IMG/VR virus record: IMGVR_UViG_3300017752_000231
Coordinates: 1-20,448 of that record
From: a virus
Strand: one strand, 5' to 3'
Length of the DNA: 20,448 bases
Part shown: one piece after another, positions 14,808-20,448 of the stretch
Position numbering within the stretch: position 1 is the stretch's first letter
How the letters are laid out: each line of letters begins with the position of its first letter
Notes under the pieces: generated by a model
Told to the model about the DNA's origin: nothing
Database searches by the model: none
The model's input: only the letters and a program-made list of their open reading frames with translations
Translations under genes and position numbers: made by a program

Positions 14808-15394
14808 AACAAATCCTTTATTTTATTCAAAACATTCTCGTAAGTCTCTTCGAATGTTATTTGTAGAAAAATTCTCCAATGTTTACTTGTATTATTAGCT
14901 CCATGGATATATTTTGTATTAAGTAAAACTGTATCACCTTCATCATAGTATGTTTGATCTATAATTTTTGTTTTATCTTCTTCAAACCATCTTTCAGAAA
15001 CTTTTTCTACATTTTCGTACCAATCAGTAGGTACCGGGCAAGGTAACATTATAGGAAAGTTTAGTAAACAAACTCTCATATGTTTTTCTTCATTCTCTTT
15101 ATCAATATGAGGTTTAAGATTGTCACCTGGTTTATGAATAACAAAAATAGTTTTAGTATTTATATTACCCACCACATCTTTAATTTTACGTTCATACTTA
15201 CTTACAACTGAGTTTTTATCTTTAAGCCAGTAAAAAATAGGATTAGCTTGATTAGGAATAGTATAAACATTATCAAATGTCATTTTATTTTCTTTTAGAA
15301 AAAGTCTTTTAAGAAGTAATCTTTCTTCTCCTAATAAATTTAACCCGCGAACAGAAGTCCATCTAGGGTTGAAATTTTCTGTTCCATTCTTCAT
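14804..15394 (-). CDS. 2OG-Fe(II) oxygenase-like protein
   Basis: This is a 196-residue cupin-fold oxygenase with a complete site: H96-I-D98 in PGDNLKPHIDKENEEKHMR (residues 89-107), distal H164 in LLNTKYIHGANNTS, and R174 ten residues on in KHWRIFLQITFEE. The layout (H-x-D, strand ending NFPI, GDTVLLNT before the distal His) resembles that of the HTA protein encoded next to it, so the two may be ancient paralogues. The start gives a 32-base overlap with the upstream gene, long for this operon, but the next in-frame Met is residue 38. A perfect late octamer on the coding strand lies inside this gene at 15157-15164. Confidence 0.7.
   Translation of the reverse strand: MKNGTENFNPRWTSVRGLNLLGEERLLLKRLFLKENKMTFDNVYTIPNQANPIFYWLKDKNSVVSKYERKIKDVVGNINTKTIFVIHKPGDNLKPHIDKENEEKHMRVCLLNFPIMLPCPVPTDWYENVEKVSERWFEEDKTKIIDQTYYDEGDTVLLNTKYIHGANNTSKHWRIFLQITFEETYENVLNKIKDLL
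15157..15164 (-). promoter_or_regulatory. Internal TATAAATA octamer (candidate late promoter)
   Basis: A perfect T4-type late promoter octamer is oriented with the operon. It is about 350 bases upstream of the start of the HTA oxygenase-like gene and could give extra late transcription of the distal half of the operon. In AT-rich coding DNA (it encodes part of Asn-Ile-Asn-Thr) chance occurrence is likely. A relaxed match, AATAAATA, lies similarly at 18052-18059. Confidence 0.2.
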
Positions 15395-15908
15395 AACTTA
15401 TACTTTCTAATTCTGGTTTATTACCAGTGTAAGTAATATGCTGCCAGCATTGTGCACAATCATGTTCACAAGTCTTAAACATACCACTAGGTACTAACCA
15501 TTCTCTATTTGTTAACAAATTATATTTTTCTGCTGTCTTTTGTATTAACTTTTTTCTTTTCATATATTCGAGACTAACAAACCCTTGATTATAATCTTCT
15601 AACTGCGAGTTAAGTAATTGTACTGCAGGGGTGACTCTATCTAGTTTTCTCCCTGGGTAAATATTATACCATCCAAAATCAAAATATCTTGTAAGTAGTC
15701 TCTGTGTAGAACCAAAATTTTGTACAGTAGCAAAAGCTACATCAGGAATAATATACCACTTACTATATTTTTCATTATTAAAAGGGTCAGTAATGAGAGT
15801 ATCAAACCAGGTAATATTTCTATGACCTTTATCAGCTGTTTGTTTATAAGCCTTATACAATTGTTCTTTAATGATATGTATTTGAGATCTATCTAGCTTT
15901 AACATCAA
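15363..15908 (-). CDS. Unknown protein with C-terminal CX3CX2C motif
   Basis: I do not recognise this 181-residue protein. It is probably mostly alpha/beta, rich in aromatic residues (Tyr, Trp, Phe), with no membrane segment. Near the C-terminus, FKTCEHDCAQCWQHI (residues 144-158) has C147-x3-C151-x2-C154 with His149 and His157, a likely Fe-S or zinc site. The spacing equals the radical SAM cluster motif, but the protein is too short and the motif too late for a radical SAM barrel. No HxD...H oxygenase pattern is visible. It lies between oxygenase genes, with 32- and 20-base overlaps, and so is expressed with them. Start Met1 or Met2 cannot be distinguished. Confidence 0.5.
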   Translation of the reverse strand: MMLKLDRSQIHIIKEQLYKAYKQTADKGHRNITWFDTLITDPFNNEKYSKWYIIPDVAFATVQNFGSTQRLLTRYFDFGWYNIYPGRKLDRVTPAVQLLNSQLEDYNQGFVSLEYMKRKKLIQKTAEKYNLLTNREWLVPSGMFKTCEHDCAQCWQHITYTGNKPELESISYEEWNRKFQP

Positions 15909-16416
15909 ACGCTACAGTCATTCTTTCTTCGTTAGTTAACATAACAACATCATGAACAAGATAAGGAGGAAACAAAATTAACTCTTTTGGTTTACCTTTA
16001 TGTTCAATTACACCTTTTCTTATATTCCAATACCCAAACTGATCATGCCATTCTGCCATAGGATCAAAAAATCTTGTAACTCCGTTTTCTGGCTTAATGT
16101 ATAATATACCTGACATAACAACATTTCTTCTAAGATGATTATGTTTACCACACGTACAAATACCAGGGTAAAAATTACCCCACATATCTATACTTAATTC
16201 ACCATCGACACCTAATTCATCTAAAAAAGGTTTTGTATATTCTAGCAGCTCATTTGATATCTCAGCAAAGTCAAAATTTACTTTATAATAATAGTCTCCA
16301 CGAGATTCTATTCCTATTCTTTTAGAGCTGTAAAGATTGTTTCTTAATTGTCTTTCTAAACTTTTAATATCAAAGTTAGTGTTAATGGTTTTTACTGGAG
16401 TTGTAAACATGCTCAT
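15889..16416 (-). CDS. 2OG-Fe(II) oxygenase-like protein (HxH-type motif)
   Basis: This is a 175-residue protein of the 2OG oxygenase type frequent in marine T4-like phages, which carries H-x-H followed by a SG-x-x-Y strand. Here KHNHLRRNVVMSGILYIKPE (residues 91-110) gives H92-N-H94 and MSGILYI; GVTRFFDPMAEW follows, then LILFPPYLVHDVVMLTNEER (146-165) with distal H155 and R165 ten residues later. I chose the ATG at 16414-16416, with a GGA upstream. An in-frame ATG at 16459-16461 would add 15 residues (MLLKVIGLCIELHWI) that look unlike the family and lie deep inside the preceding gene. With the chosen start the overlap is 35 bases. Confidence 0.7.
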   Translation of the reverse strand: MSMFTTPVKTINTNFDIKSLERQLRNNLYSSKRIGIESRGDYYYKVNFDFAEISNELLEYTKPFLDELGVDGELSIDMWGNFYPGICTCGKHNHLRRNVVMSGILYIKPENGVTRFFDPMAEWHDQFGYWNIRKGVIEHKGKPKELILFPPYLVHDVVMLTNEERMTVAFDVKAR

Positions 16417-17212
16417 AATCCAATGTAGTTCTATACATAAACCTATCACCTTCAACAGCATTACGTTTATGTATACTATGAAACTGATCCATAAAGATCA
16501 AATCTCCTGGTTGCCAATCGTTATGATGATATATGTACTTGTCTTGAAATACGTGATCGAATAAAAATTCTTTTAAAAATTTTTGCCTTTCTTCTTGCAC
16601 TTTGTACATTTTTTGTATATAATGAAAGGTAAAGTATAATCCTTTCATACCATCAAACGGATGAGTATATACTAAAGGTTTAACTGTACCTCTAGCATAT
16701 TCACCTCTATTCTCAAACATAACTAATTCTTTATCATCTTCATCTAAGTCATAGAATGTATTGTTTTCAAATTTCATAAGACATTTAATCTTACTTAATT
16801 CTAATTTTAAATCATCACTAAGATCATTGTATGCAGCTCTTGTATCACAAAAACTAGTAATACTATTCTTTCCAGGTTTAACACAATACAGACCTACACA
16901 ACACTCTACACCACTTGGTCTTCCGTTACCGTTACTATGCCAGTCTAGTTCTTTGTCTGCGAAAATGCCAATCTTTTCATCATCTTTTCTTTCGTTAGTG
17001 ACTCTCATAAGTTCTGGATATTCGTCATCAGCAAAAAATTCATCGGTCTTTAATGTATTACCAATAGAGTTATAAACTCTTGATAAATCTTCTTTACTTA
17101 AATGTTGATTTCTTAATACAACTATATTATCATTAGGTAATACTTTAGCCCATTTCCTAATGTCTTCATTACTCATATCCTTGAGTTTTATATCATGAAA
17201 TTTAGCTACCAT
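16382..17212 (-). CDS. TauD/TfdA-like dioxygenase with HSN in place of HxD
   Basis: This is the largest oxygenase of the island (276 residues), with TauD/TfdA architecture. It has an N-terminal LPNDNIVVLRNQHLSKEDLS (residues 25-44), then KELDWHSNGNGRPSG (87-101) at the HxD position, VKPGKNSITSFCDTRAAYND (111-130) matching the family's GGxTxFxdxxxAYdxL segment, THPFDGMKGLYF (183-194), and the distal region DQFHSIHKRNAVEGDRFMYR (242-261) with H248 (or H245) and R257/R261. The proximal motif reads H92-S-N94, so Asn replaces the usual Asp or Glu. The rest of the site is intact. Known relatives hydroxylate sulfonates, carnitine precursors or aryloxy acids; the substrate here is unknown. Two bases separate it from the preceding gene, the only non-overlapping junction of the operon. 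Confidence 0.75.
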   Translation of the reverse strand: MVAKFHDIKLKDMSNEDIRKWAKVLPNDNIVVLRNQHLSKEDLSRVYNSIGNTLKTDEFFADDEYPELMRVTNERKDDEKIGIFADKELDWHSNGNGRPSGVECCVGLYCVKPGKNSITSFCDTRAAYNDLSDDLKLELSKIKCLMKFENNTFYDLDEDDKELVMFENRGEYARGTVKPLVYTHPFDGMKGLYFTFHYIQKMYKVQEERQKFLKEFLFDHVFQDKYIYHHNDWQPGDLIFMDQFHSIHKRNAVEGDRFMYRTTLDYEHVYNSSKNH

Positions 17213-17214
17213 GA

Positions 17215-17868
17215 TTACTCCATAAAATCTATAATAAGATGAACACCACCATCAGTGGTGCTTTTGTTGTGTGCGTAATGAAGTGTTGAAGCGTCTAATG
17301 TCCATATAGTGCCAGCATCCATTCTATGTTCAACTAAACCATTACCTTCATAATCATCAACATCACAAAGATAATTGTCTTCATTTGACTTTACAATAAC
17401 ATGATATCTGATACCGTTTGTAAATTTAGGACTTGCTCTATCAGTATGTATTACTAACTTAAAATCTTTACTCTTACATGCTAGTGTACATGTTACTTTA
17501 TTATACCCTACATAACCTTCTTTGTCAACTATTAATTGAATTATTTCTTCTATAGATTTAGAAAGATCTTCTTTAATTTTAGATACTAATATAGCATGTG
17601 GGTTTCCGTTAGGAATATCATTATACGAATCCCACATATCGTTAGAATATTTTTTATTGAGGTGATACCCTTTTGCGGGTAAATCTTTGACCTTTACTCT
17701 ATGCTCTTGACCAAGTGGTAAAGGAATGTTAATTTTAAAATGTGAATCTATACCATCTGGTTTATAACAATTGTCTGCATAATAGTTTGCAAAAAAGAGT
17801 GGCTTTTCTAAATCTTTTACTAGACGTTGATATAAGTCCTTTTCTAAATCAATATACTTTGCAATCAT
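17215..17868 (-). CDS. Asp/Asn beta-hydroxylase-like protein lacking the 2OG-binding Arg
   Basis: The 217-residue product shares the pattern of the 12021-12509 gene. FKLVIHTDRASPKFTNGIRY (residues 136-155) has H141-T-D143 and the following RYH strand (R154, H156), and AGTIWTLDASTLHYAHNKST (185-204) has distal H197 (or H200). In the final strand GGVHLIIDFME the position taken by Arg in relatives (R-x-H-L/I) is Gly208, so the usual 2OG C5-carboxylate anchor is missing. It could bind another co-substrate, use a different basic residue, or be inactive. The N-terminal ~130 residues are family-unspecific. It overlaps the upstream gene by 20 bases. Confidence 0.65.
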   Translation of the reverse strand: MIAKYIDLEKDLYQRLVKDLEKPLFFANYYADNCYKPDGIDSHFKINIPLPLGQEHRVKVKDLPAKGYHLNKKYSNDMWDSYNDIPNGNPHAILVSKIKEDLSKSIEEIIQLIVDKEGYVGYNKVTCTLACKSKDFKLVIHTDRASPKFTNGIRYHVIVKSNEDNYLCDVDDYEGNGLVEHRMDAGTIWTLDASTLHYAHNKSTTDGGVHLIIDFME

Positions 17869-18511
17869 AATCTATTAACCTATCATAAATTTCTTCATAT
17901 GTCTCACTTAAACTGATTAGTTTTAACGTAACTCTTTCACTAGATATTTTATCTACTTTATGAAAATGCTGATTGTTAAGTAATGCAGTTTTATATACAT
18001 ATTTTTTATCCGGCCAAAATGTAACCGGGTCTTCGCTTTCACCTATATGAATATTTATTGATGCTCTAACTAGTTCTCCGTCTTTATGCCATGTAAGAAA
18101 ATCATTTTGTTTCAAAATAAGACACCTAACTAGATATCTTTTAATACCAAGCTTTTTAGCTAATGTATCCATCTGAGACATAATATATTCAACTGTGTTA
18201 TTATTTCTGTATTTTTCAAACCATATGTTATGAAAATCTGGAGAAACTAAATTACCTTCTGCTGACTTAAACACTGTTCTTATTCTTACACCTTTATCAT
18301 CTACATAAAAAAAAGTAATATCTTCACCATCATCGTATTTGTAATACCCATGATAGTCTTGTTTAGTTGGTACTCTATCTATTGATATATGTTCTAATTT
18401 ATCTGGTGCAATATAATCTTCTGGTTTTAAACTTTTTCTAAAATTTAAAACAGCGGTTTTTAAACCTTGTTTATTAATTACCCAATCAAAATTTAATAAA
18501 GGTTCTACCAT
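17849..18511 (-). CDS. 2OG-Fe(II) oxygenase-like protein
   Basis: This is a 220-residue oxygenase with H142-K-D144 in DFLTWHKDGELVRASINIHI (residues 137-156), a strand-turn ending VTFWPDKKYVYKT, distal candidates H182/H184 in LLNNQHFHKVDKIS, and R193 in SERVTLKLISL, 9-11 residues later. The order and spacing fit the aspartyl-hydroxylase-like or generic cupin group, and the site appears complete. The N-terminal ~120 residues are less typical; they include a beta-rich region with several DD/DG turns. It overlaps the desaturase gene by 7 bases and the next oxygenase by 20. It is the second gene of the operon. Confidence 0.7.
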   Translation of the reverse strand: MVEPLLNFDWVINKQGLKTAVLNFRKSLKPEDYIAPDKLEHISIDRVPTKQDYHGYYKYDDGEDITFFYVDDKGVRIRTVFKSAEGNLVSPDFHNIWFEKYRNNNTVEYIMSQMDTLAKKLGIKRYLVRCLILKQNDFLTWHKDGELVRASINIHIGESEDPVTFWPDKKYVYKTALLNNQHFHKVDKISSERVTLKLISLSETYEEIYDRLIDYDCKVY

Positions 18512-19020
18512 GAGTGGTGATCTTTATGGTTGCCTTCAAACGGAGCAAGTATGTTAATCCACCATCTGTTAACTGCTTTATTGTTATGATGACCAAAATA
18601 ATTTAAAATACCCATACCAGCGTAAGCCATTAATATAAAGTATGGAGTAAAGATAATAAAAAACCAAACAAGATATCTTCCATACTTCTGAAAAAATTTT
18701 ATTCTAGGATTAGATACAACGTCTCTAATAACAGATAAAGGAATGATAGTATCAGAAAAATCAGAAATTAATACTTTTAGACCTTTATGTTTAGGGCTAT
18801 GAGGGTCAAGTTTAGTATCAGCATGTTTATGATGTAGTCTATGTACACCAATCCAGCCTAGAGGTTTATAAACACCTAATGATAATGCGCATGATAGTGT
18901 TAGCCATTCAAACCATACTCTTCTTTTACCTTGTCTATGAGCCCAGTACCTATGTAAACCGTATGTAGCTCCTATAGAAGAGAGTGCTATATAAAGAAAG
19001 TAAAGATAAAGTATAGACAT
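18505..19020 (-). CDS. Compact fatty-acid desaturase (delta-9 acyl desaturase-like)
   Basis: This is an integral membrane di-iron desaturase with all three histidine boxes: H23RYWAH28, H60RLHHKH66 followed by DTKLDPHSP, and N164HKDHH169. It also has H144/H145 in NYFGHHNN, where desaturases carry a further His ligand. Hydrophobic segments lie at about residues 3-18, 38-56 and 115-139. Family members usually have about 250-320 residues; this one has 171 and stops two residues after the third box, so the C-terminal cytosolic tail is missing, yet no ligand is lost. It should introduce a double bond into an acyl chain using an electron donor from the host. It is the first gene of the 14-gene operon, with GGAG placed rather far (12 bases) from the ATG. 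Confidence 0.85.
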   Translation of the reverse strand: MSILYLYFLYIALSSIGATYGLHRYWAHRQGKRRVWFEWLTLSCALSLGVYKPLGWIGVHRLHHKHADTKLDPHSPKHKGLKVLISDFSDTIIPLSVIRDVVSNPRIKFFQKYGRYLVWFFIIFTPYFILMAYAGMGILNYFGHHNNKAVNRWWINILAPFEGNHKDHHSW

Positions 19021-19108
19021 TTATAATAAATACTCCAGAGAGTAGCTTCTCGTTTGTAAAACAAGCTCTACATATTTAAACTATTATAGATATACAGGAG
19101 ATTATTTT
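19021..19108. promoter_or_regulatory. Divergent intergenic region between the desaturase operon and gp16
   Basis: The 88 bases hold, for the plus strand, AATAAATA at 19025-19032 (relaxed late octamer NATAAATA, 77 bases before the gp16 ATG) and a good ribosome binding site AGGAG at 19096-19100. For the minus strand, TATAAT reads at 19083-19088 as a possible sigma70-type -10 without a clear -35; no late octamer points towards the 14-gene operon. An imperfect hairpin with a 3-base loop (19042-19071; arms GTAG-CTT-GTTT against AAAC-AAG-CTAC with small bulges) lies in the middle. If this is right, the accessory operon and the terminase genes are not both late. Confidence 0.4.
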
Positions 19109-19471
19109 ATGAGTGAGAAAGACGTTTCTCAAGAAATTTCTGCGATTGAAGACGATGTTAAAAAGATTCTTCGTAACAGAAAAGACGATTATACTTATTC
19201 GCGAGAGTTATTATACTCATCTGCGGAGAGATTACAGGATGTTCTAGATGCAGCAGTGCAGCTGGCTCAAGAATCAGAACACCCTAGAGCTATAGAAGTA
19301 GCTACAGGAACAGCAACTGCTTTAAGTGACATAGCAGAAAAAATGATGGAGCATCAGTTGCGTACTGAAAAACTTAATAATCCTAAAAATGATACAAAAC
19401 AAACTACAAACAATAATTTAAATGTCAAATTAAATACTAAGGATTTATTAGAGTTACTAGGTAAAGAATGA
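19109..19471 (+). CDS. gp16: Terminase small subunit gp16
   Basis: This is the homologue of T4 gp16, which forms a ring on DNA and stimulates the gp17 packaging motor. The 120-residue protein is almost entirely helical with a coiled-coil-like middle: an N-terminal acidic helix (MSEKDVSQEISAIEDDVKKI), RELLYSSAERLQDVLDAAVQ (residues 28-47), then the family hallmark EHPRAIEVATGTATAL (52-67) and a Lys/Asn-rich linker before a short C-terminal helix (NTKDLLELLGKE) that probably contacts gp17. T4 gp16 is longer (164 residues). It has the AGGAG ribosome binding site 8 bases before the ATG and overlaps gp17 by 4 bases (ATGA). Confidence 0.85.
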   Translation: MSEKDVSQEISAIEDDVKKILRNRKDDYTYSRELLYSSAERLQDVLDAAVQLAQESEHPRAIEVATGTATALSDIAEKMMEHQLRTEKLNNPKNDTKQTTNNNLNVKLNTKDLLELLGKE

Positions 19472-20448
19472 GCAATTATAATGTAATTTTTAAAAAAGAT
19501 TATGATTCAACTAAACATAAAAACTGGAAAGGTTTTGGAGAAGTTTTAGTTAAGTCAAAAAAAGATCTTTTAGGTTGGTTAGCTGAACAAAGAACTTTTA
19601 AAGAAGCACCAACAACTGAAACTCACCCTGATTTGTTTGAGAGAAACCCTAGTAATGTTTCTCATTATCTTGGTAACCCTAATGTTAAAGCACCACACTC
19701 TAACTTAGATTATACTCCTGAACAGCTTCGTGAGTATAAAAAATGTATGGAAGATCCAATTTATTTTGCAGAAACATATGTAAAGATTATGTCTGTTGAC
19801 TTTGGTACTATACCTTTTACACTTTACGGTTTTCAAAAAGGAATGGTAAATAGTTTTAAAGAAAATCGTTTTAGCATTTGTAAATTACCTAGACAGTGTG
19901 GTAAGTCGACTACGAGTGTTGCTTTTATATTATGGTACATACTGTTTAATCAAGGTAAAAATGTTGGTATTCTAGCTAACAAAGGTGAACTAGCTCAAGA
20001 GTTATTAGGACGTTTACAATTAGCATATGAGAGTTTACCTTTCTGGTTACAACAAGGAGTAGAAACATACAACAAAAGATCTATTAATTTAGAAAATGGT
20101 AGTAGAGTTATTGCAACATCTAGTTCAGGTTCAGCAGCTCGAGGTATGTCTTTTTCTTTAATTTTCTTAGACGAGTTTGCTTTCGTTCCTCCTCATGACG
20201 CTGAAGACTTTTTTAGATCAGTTTACCCTACTATTTCATCTGGTGCCGATACTAAAATGATAGTAGTGTCTACACCAAAGGGAATGAATCATTTTTATAA
20301 AATGTGGATGGAAGCTCAAGAGAATAGATCAGCTTTTAAACCTATTGAGATTAATTGGTGGGATGTACCTGGAAGAGATGAGAATTGGAAGCAAGAACAA
20401 ATTGCTAACACTTCAGAAGATCAGTTTAGACAAGAATTCGAAACTCAA
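19468..20448 (+). CDS. gp17: Terminase large subunit gp17 (3' partial)
   Basis: This is the packaging motor ATPase/nuclease; the window holds the first 327 residues, mainly the N-terminal ATPase domain. Visible motifs are an adenine-binding LYGFQKGM (about 119-126), Walker A LPRQCGKST (140-148, with K146), the conserved NVGILANKGELAQELLGRLQ (165-184), a SSGSAARGMSFS segment (219-230), Walker B LIFLDEFAF (231-239) with catalytic E236, and the coupling motif STPKGMNHFY (268-277). These align closely with T4 gp17 (RQLGKTT, GILAHKG, IYIDECAF, TTPNGLNHFY). The C-terminal nuclease domain lies beyond the right edge. The start codon overlaps the gp16 stop by 4 bases, giving coupled expression of the two terminase subunits. 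Confidence 0.95.
   Translation, partial: MSNYNVIFKKDYDSTKHKNWKGFGEVLVKSKKDLLGWLAEQRTFKEAPTTETHPDLFERNPSNVSHYLGNPNVKAPHSNLDYTPEQLREYKKCMEDPIYFAETYVKIMSVDFGTIPFTLYGFQKGMVNSFKENRFSICKLPRQCGKSTTSVAFILWYILFNQGKNVGILANKGELAQELLGRLQLAYESLPFWLQQGVETYNKRSINLENGSRVIATSSSGSAARGMSFSLIFLDEFAFVPPHDAEDFFRSVYPTISSGADTKMIVVSTPKGMNHFYKMWMEAQENRSAFKPIEINWWDVPGRDENWKQEQIANTSEDQFRQEFETQ

Noticed and set aside
15363-15908. Calling the CX3CX2C protein a radical SAM enzyme.
   Set aside because: The motif is at residues 147-154 of 181, leaving no room for the barrel that must follow it, and no other radical SAM motifs are present.
16417-16461. Upstream start for the H-x-H oxygenase gene (ATG at 16459-16461).
   Set aside because: The extra 15 residues lie within the end of the TauD-like gene and do not look like the family; the ATG at 16414-16416 has a better placed GGA.
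16761-17075. Plus-strand open frame of 104 codons opposite the TauD-like gene.
   Set aside because: It is a shadow of a well supported gene, without ribosome binding site or recognisable domain. Plus-strand frames at 11265-11474, 13416-13613 and 16337-16564 were rejected for the same reason.
9584-18511. The oxygenases as TET/JBP-type DNA base oxidases.
   Set aside because: No TET/JBP-specific motif pattern was recognised, and the sulfotransferase and desaturase neighbours fit glycan, lipid or metabolite chemistry better. DNA modification remains only a secondary possibility.
19042-19071. Imperfect hairpin in the desaturase-gp16 gap as a regulatory RNA or terminator.
   Set aside because: It has only 11 pairs broken by bulges and no U-run, which is too weak to call separately; it is noted in the intergenic entry.

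Overview
The window is part of a strongly AT-rich, tightly packed T4-like myovirus genome. The identification rests on the virion genes at both ends, which follow T4 order: the tail of a probable gp13, then gp14 (neck), gp15 (tail completion), and at the far end gp16 and gp17 (terminase small and large subunits). Base composition, gene content and the fibre-like proteins fit a marine phage of the cyanophage/pelagiphage type. The host cannot be read from the sequence, and no photosynthesis gene is present.

Layout. (1) 2-6064, plus strand: structural module of gp13 end, gp14, gp15, a protein with a gp10-like N-terminus, a fibre-like protein, a Gly/Ser/Thr-rich virion-type protein and a small unknown protein. 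(2) 6030-8906, minus strand: four overlapping genes for two glycosyltransferases, a SAM methyltransferase and a QueC-like PP-loop ATPase. (3) 8970-10201, plus strand: a nitroreductase-like flavoprotein overlapping an Fe(II)/2-oxoglutarate (2OG) oxygenase-like gene. (4) 10185-19020, minus strand: 14 genes in which all junctions but one overlap. They encode a short SDR, a cobalamin-binding radical SAM enzyme, a sulfotransferase, nine 2OG-oxygenase-like proteins of several subfamilies, one Cys-motif protein of unknown function and a compact fatty-acid desaturase. (5) 19109-20448, plus strand: gp16 and the 5' part of gp17.

In T4, gp15 and gp16 are neighbours. Here about 17 kb separates them, made of extra structural genes and a 13 kb accessory island. 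Marine T4-like cyanophages are known to carry a hypervariable region between genes 15 and 18, and this island sits there. Its content (hydroxylation, desaturation, sulfation, glycosylation, methylation and radical chemistry) reads as a tailoring pathway for a glycan, lipid, peptide or other metabolite. The substrate is not evident. The most notable points are the ten 2OG-oxygenase-like genes; one of them with His-Thr-Ala instead of His-x-Asp, the arrangement of Fe/2OG halogenases; a TauD-like one with His-Ser-Asn; and the large excess of Asp-Ser-Asp tripeptides across four consecutive structural proteins.

Regulation. T4-type late promoter octamers (TATAAATA or NATAAATA) lie in both divergent gaps. 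In the 8907-8969 gap the two opposing octamers form an inverted repeat. No gene-free stretch exceeds 300 bases; the largest gaps are 63 and 88 bases. I saw no tRNA, rRNA, CRISPR array, insertion sequence or integrase.
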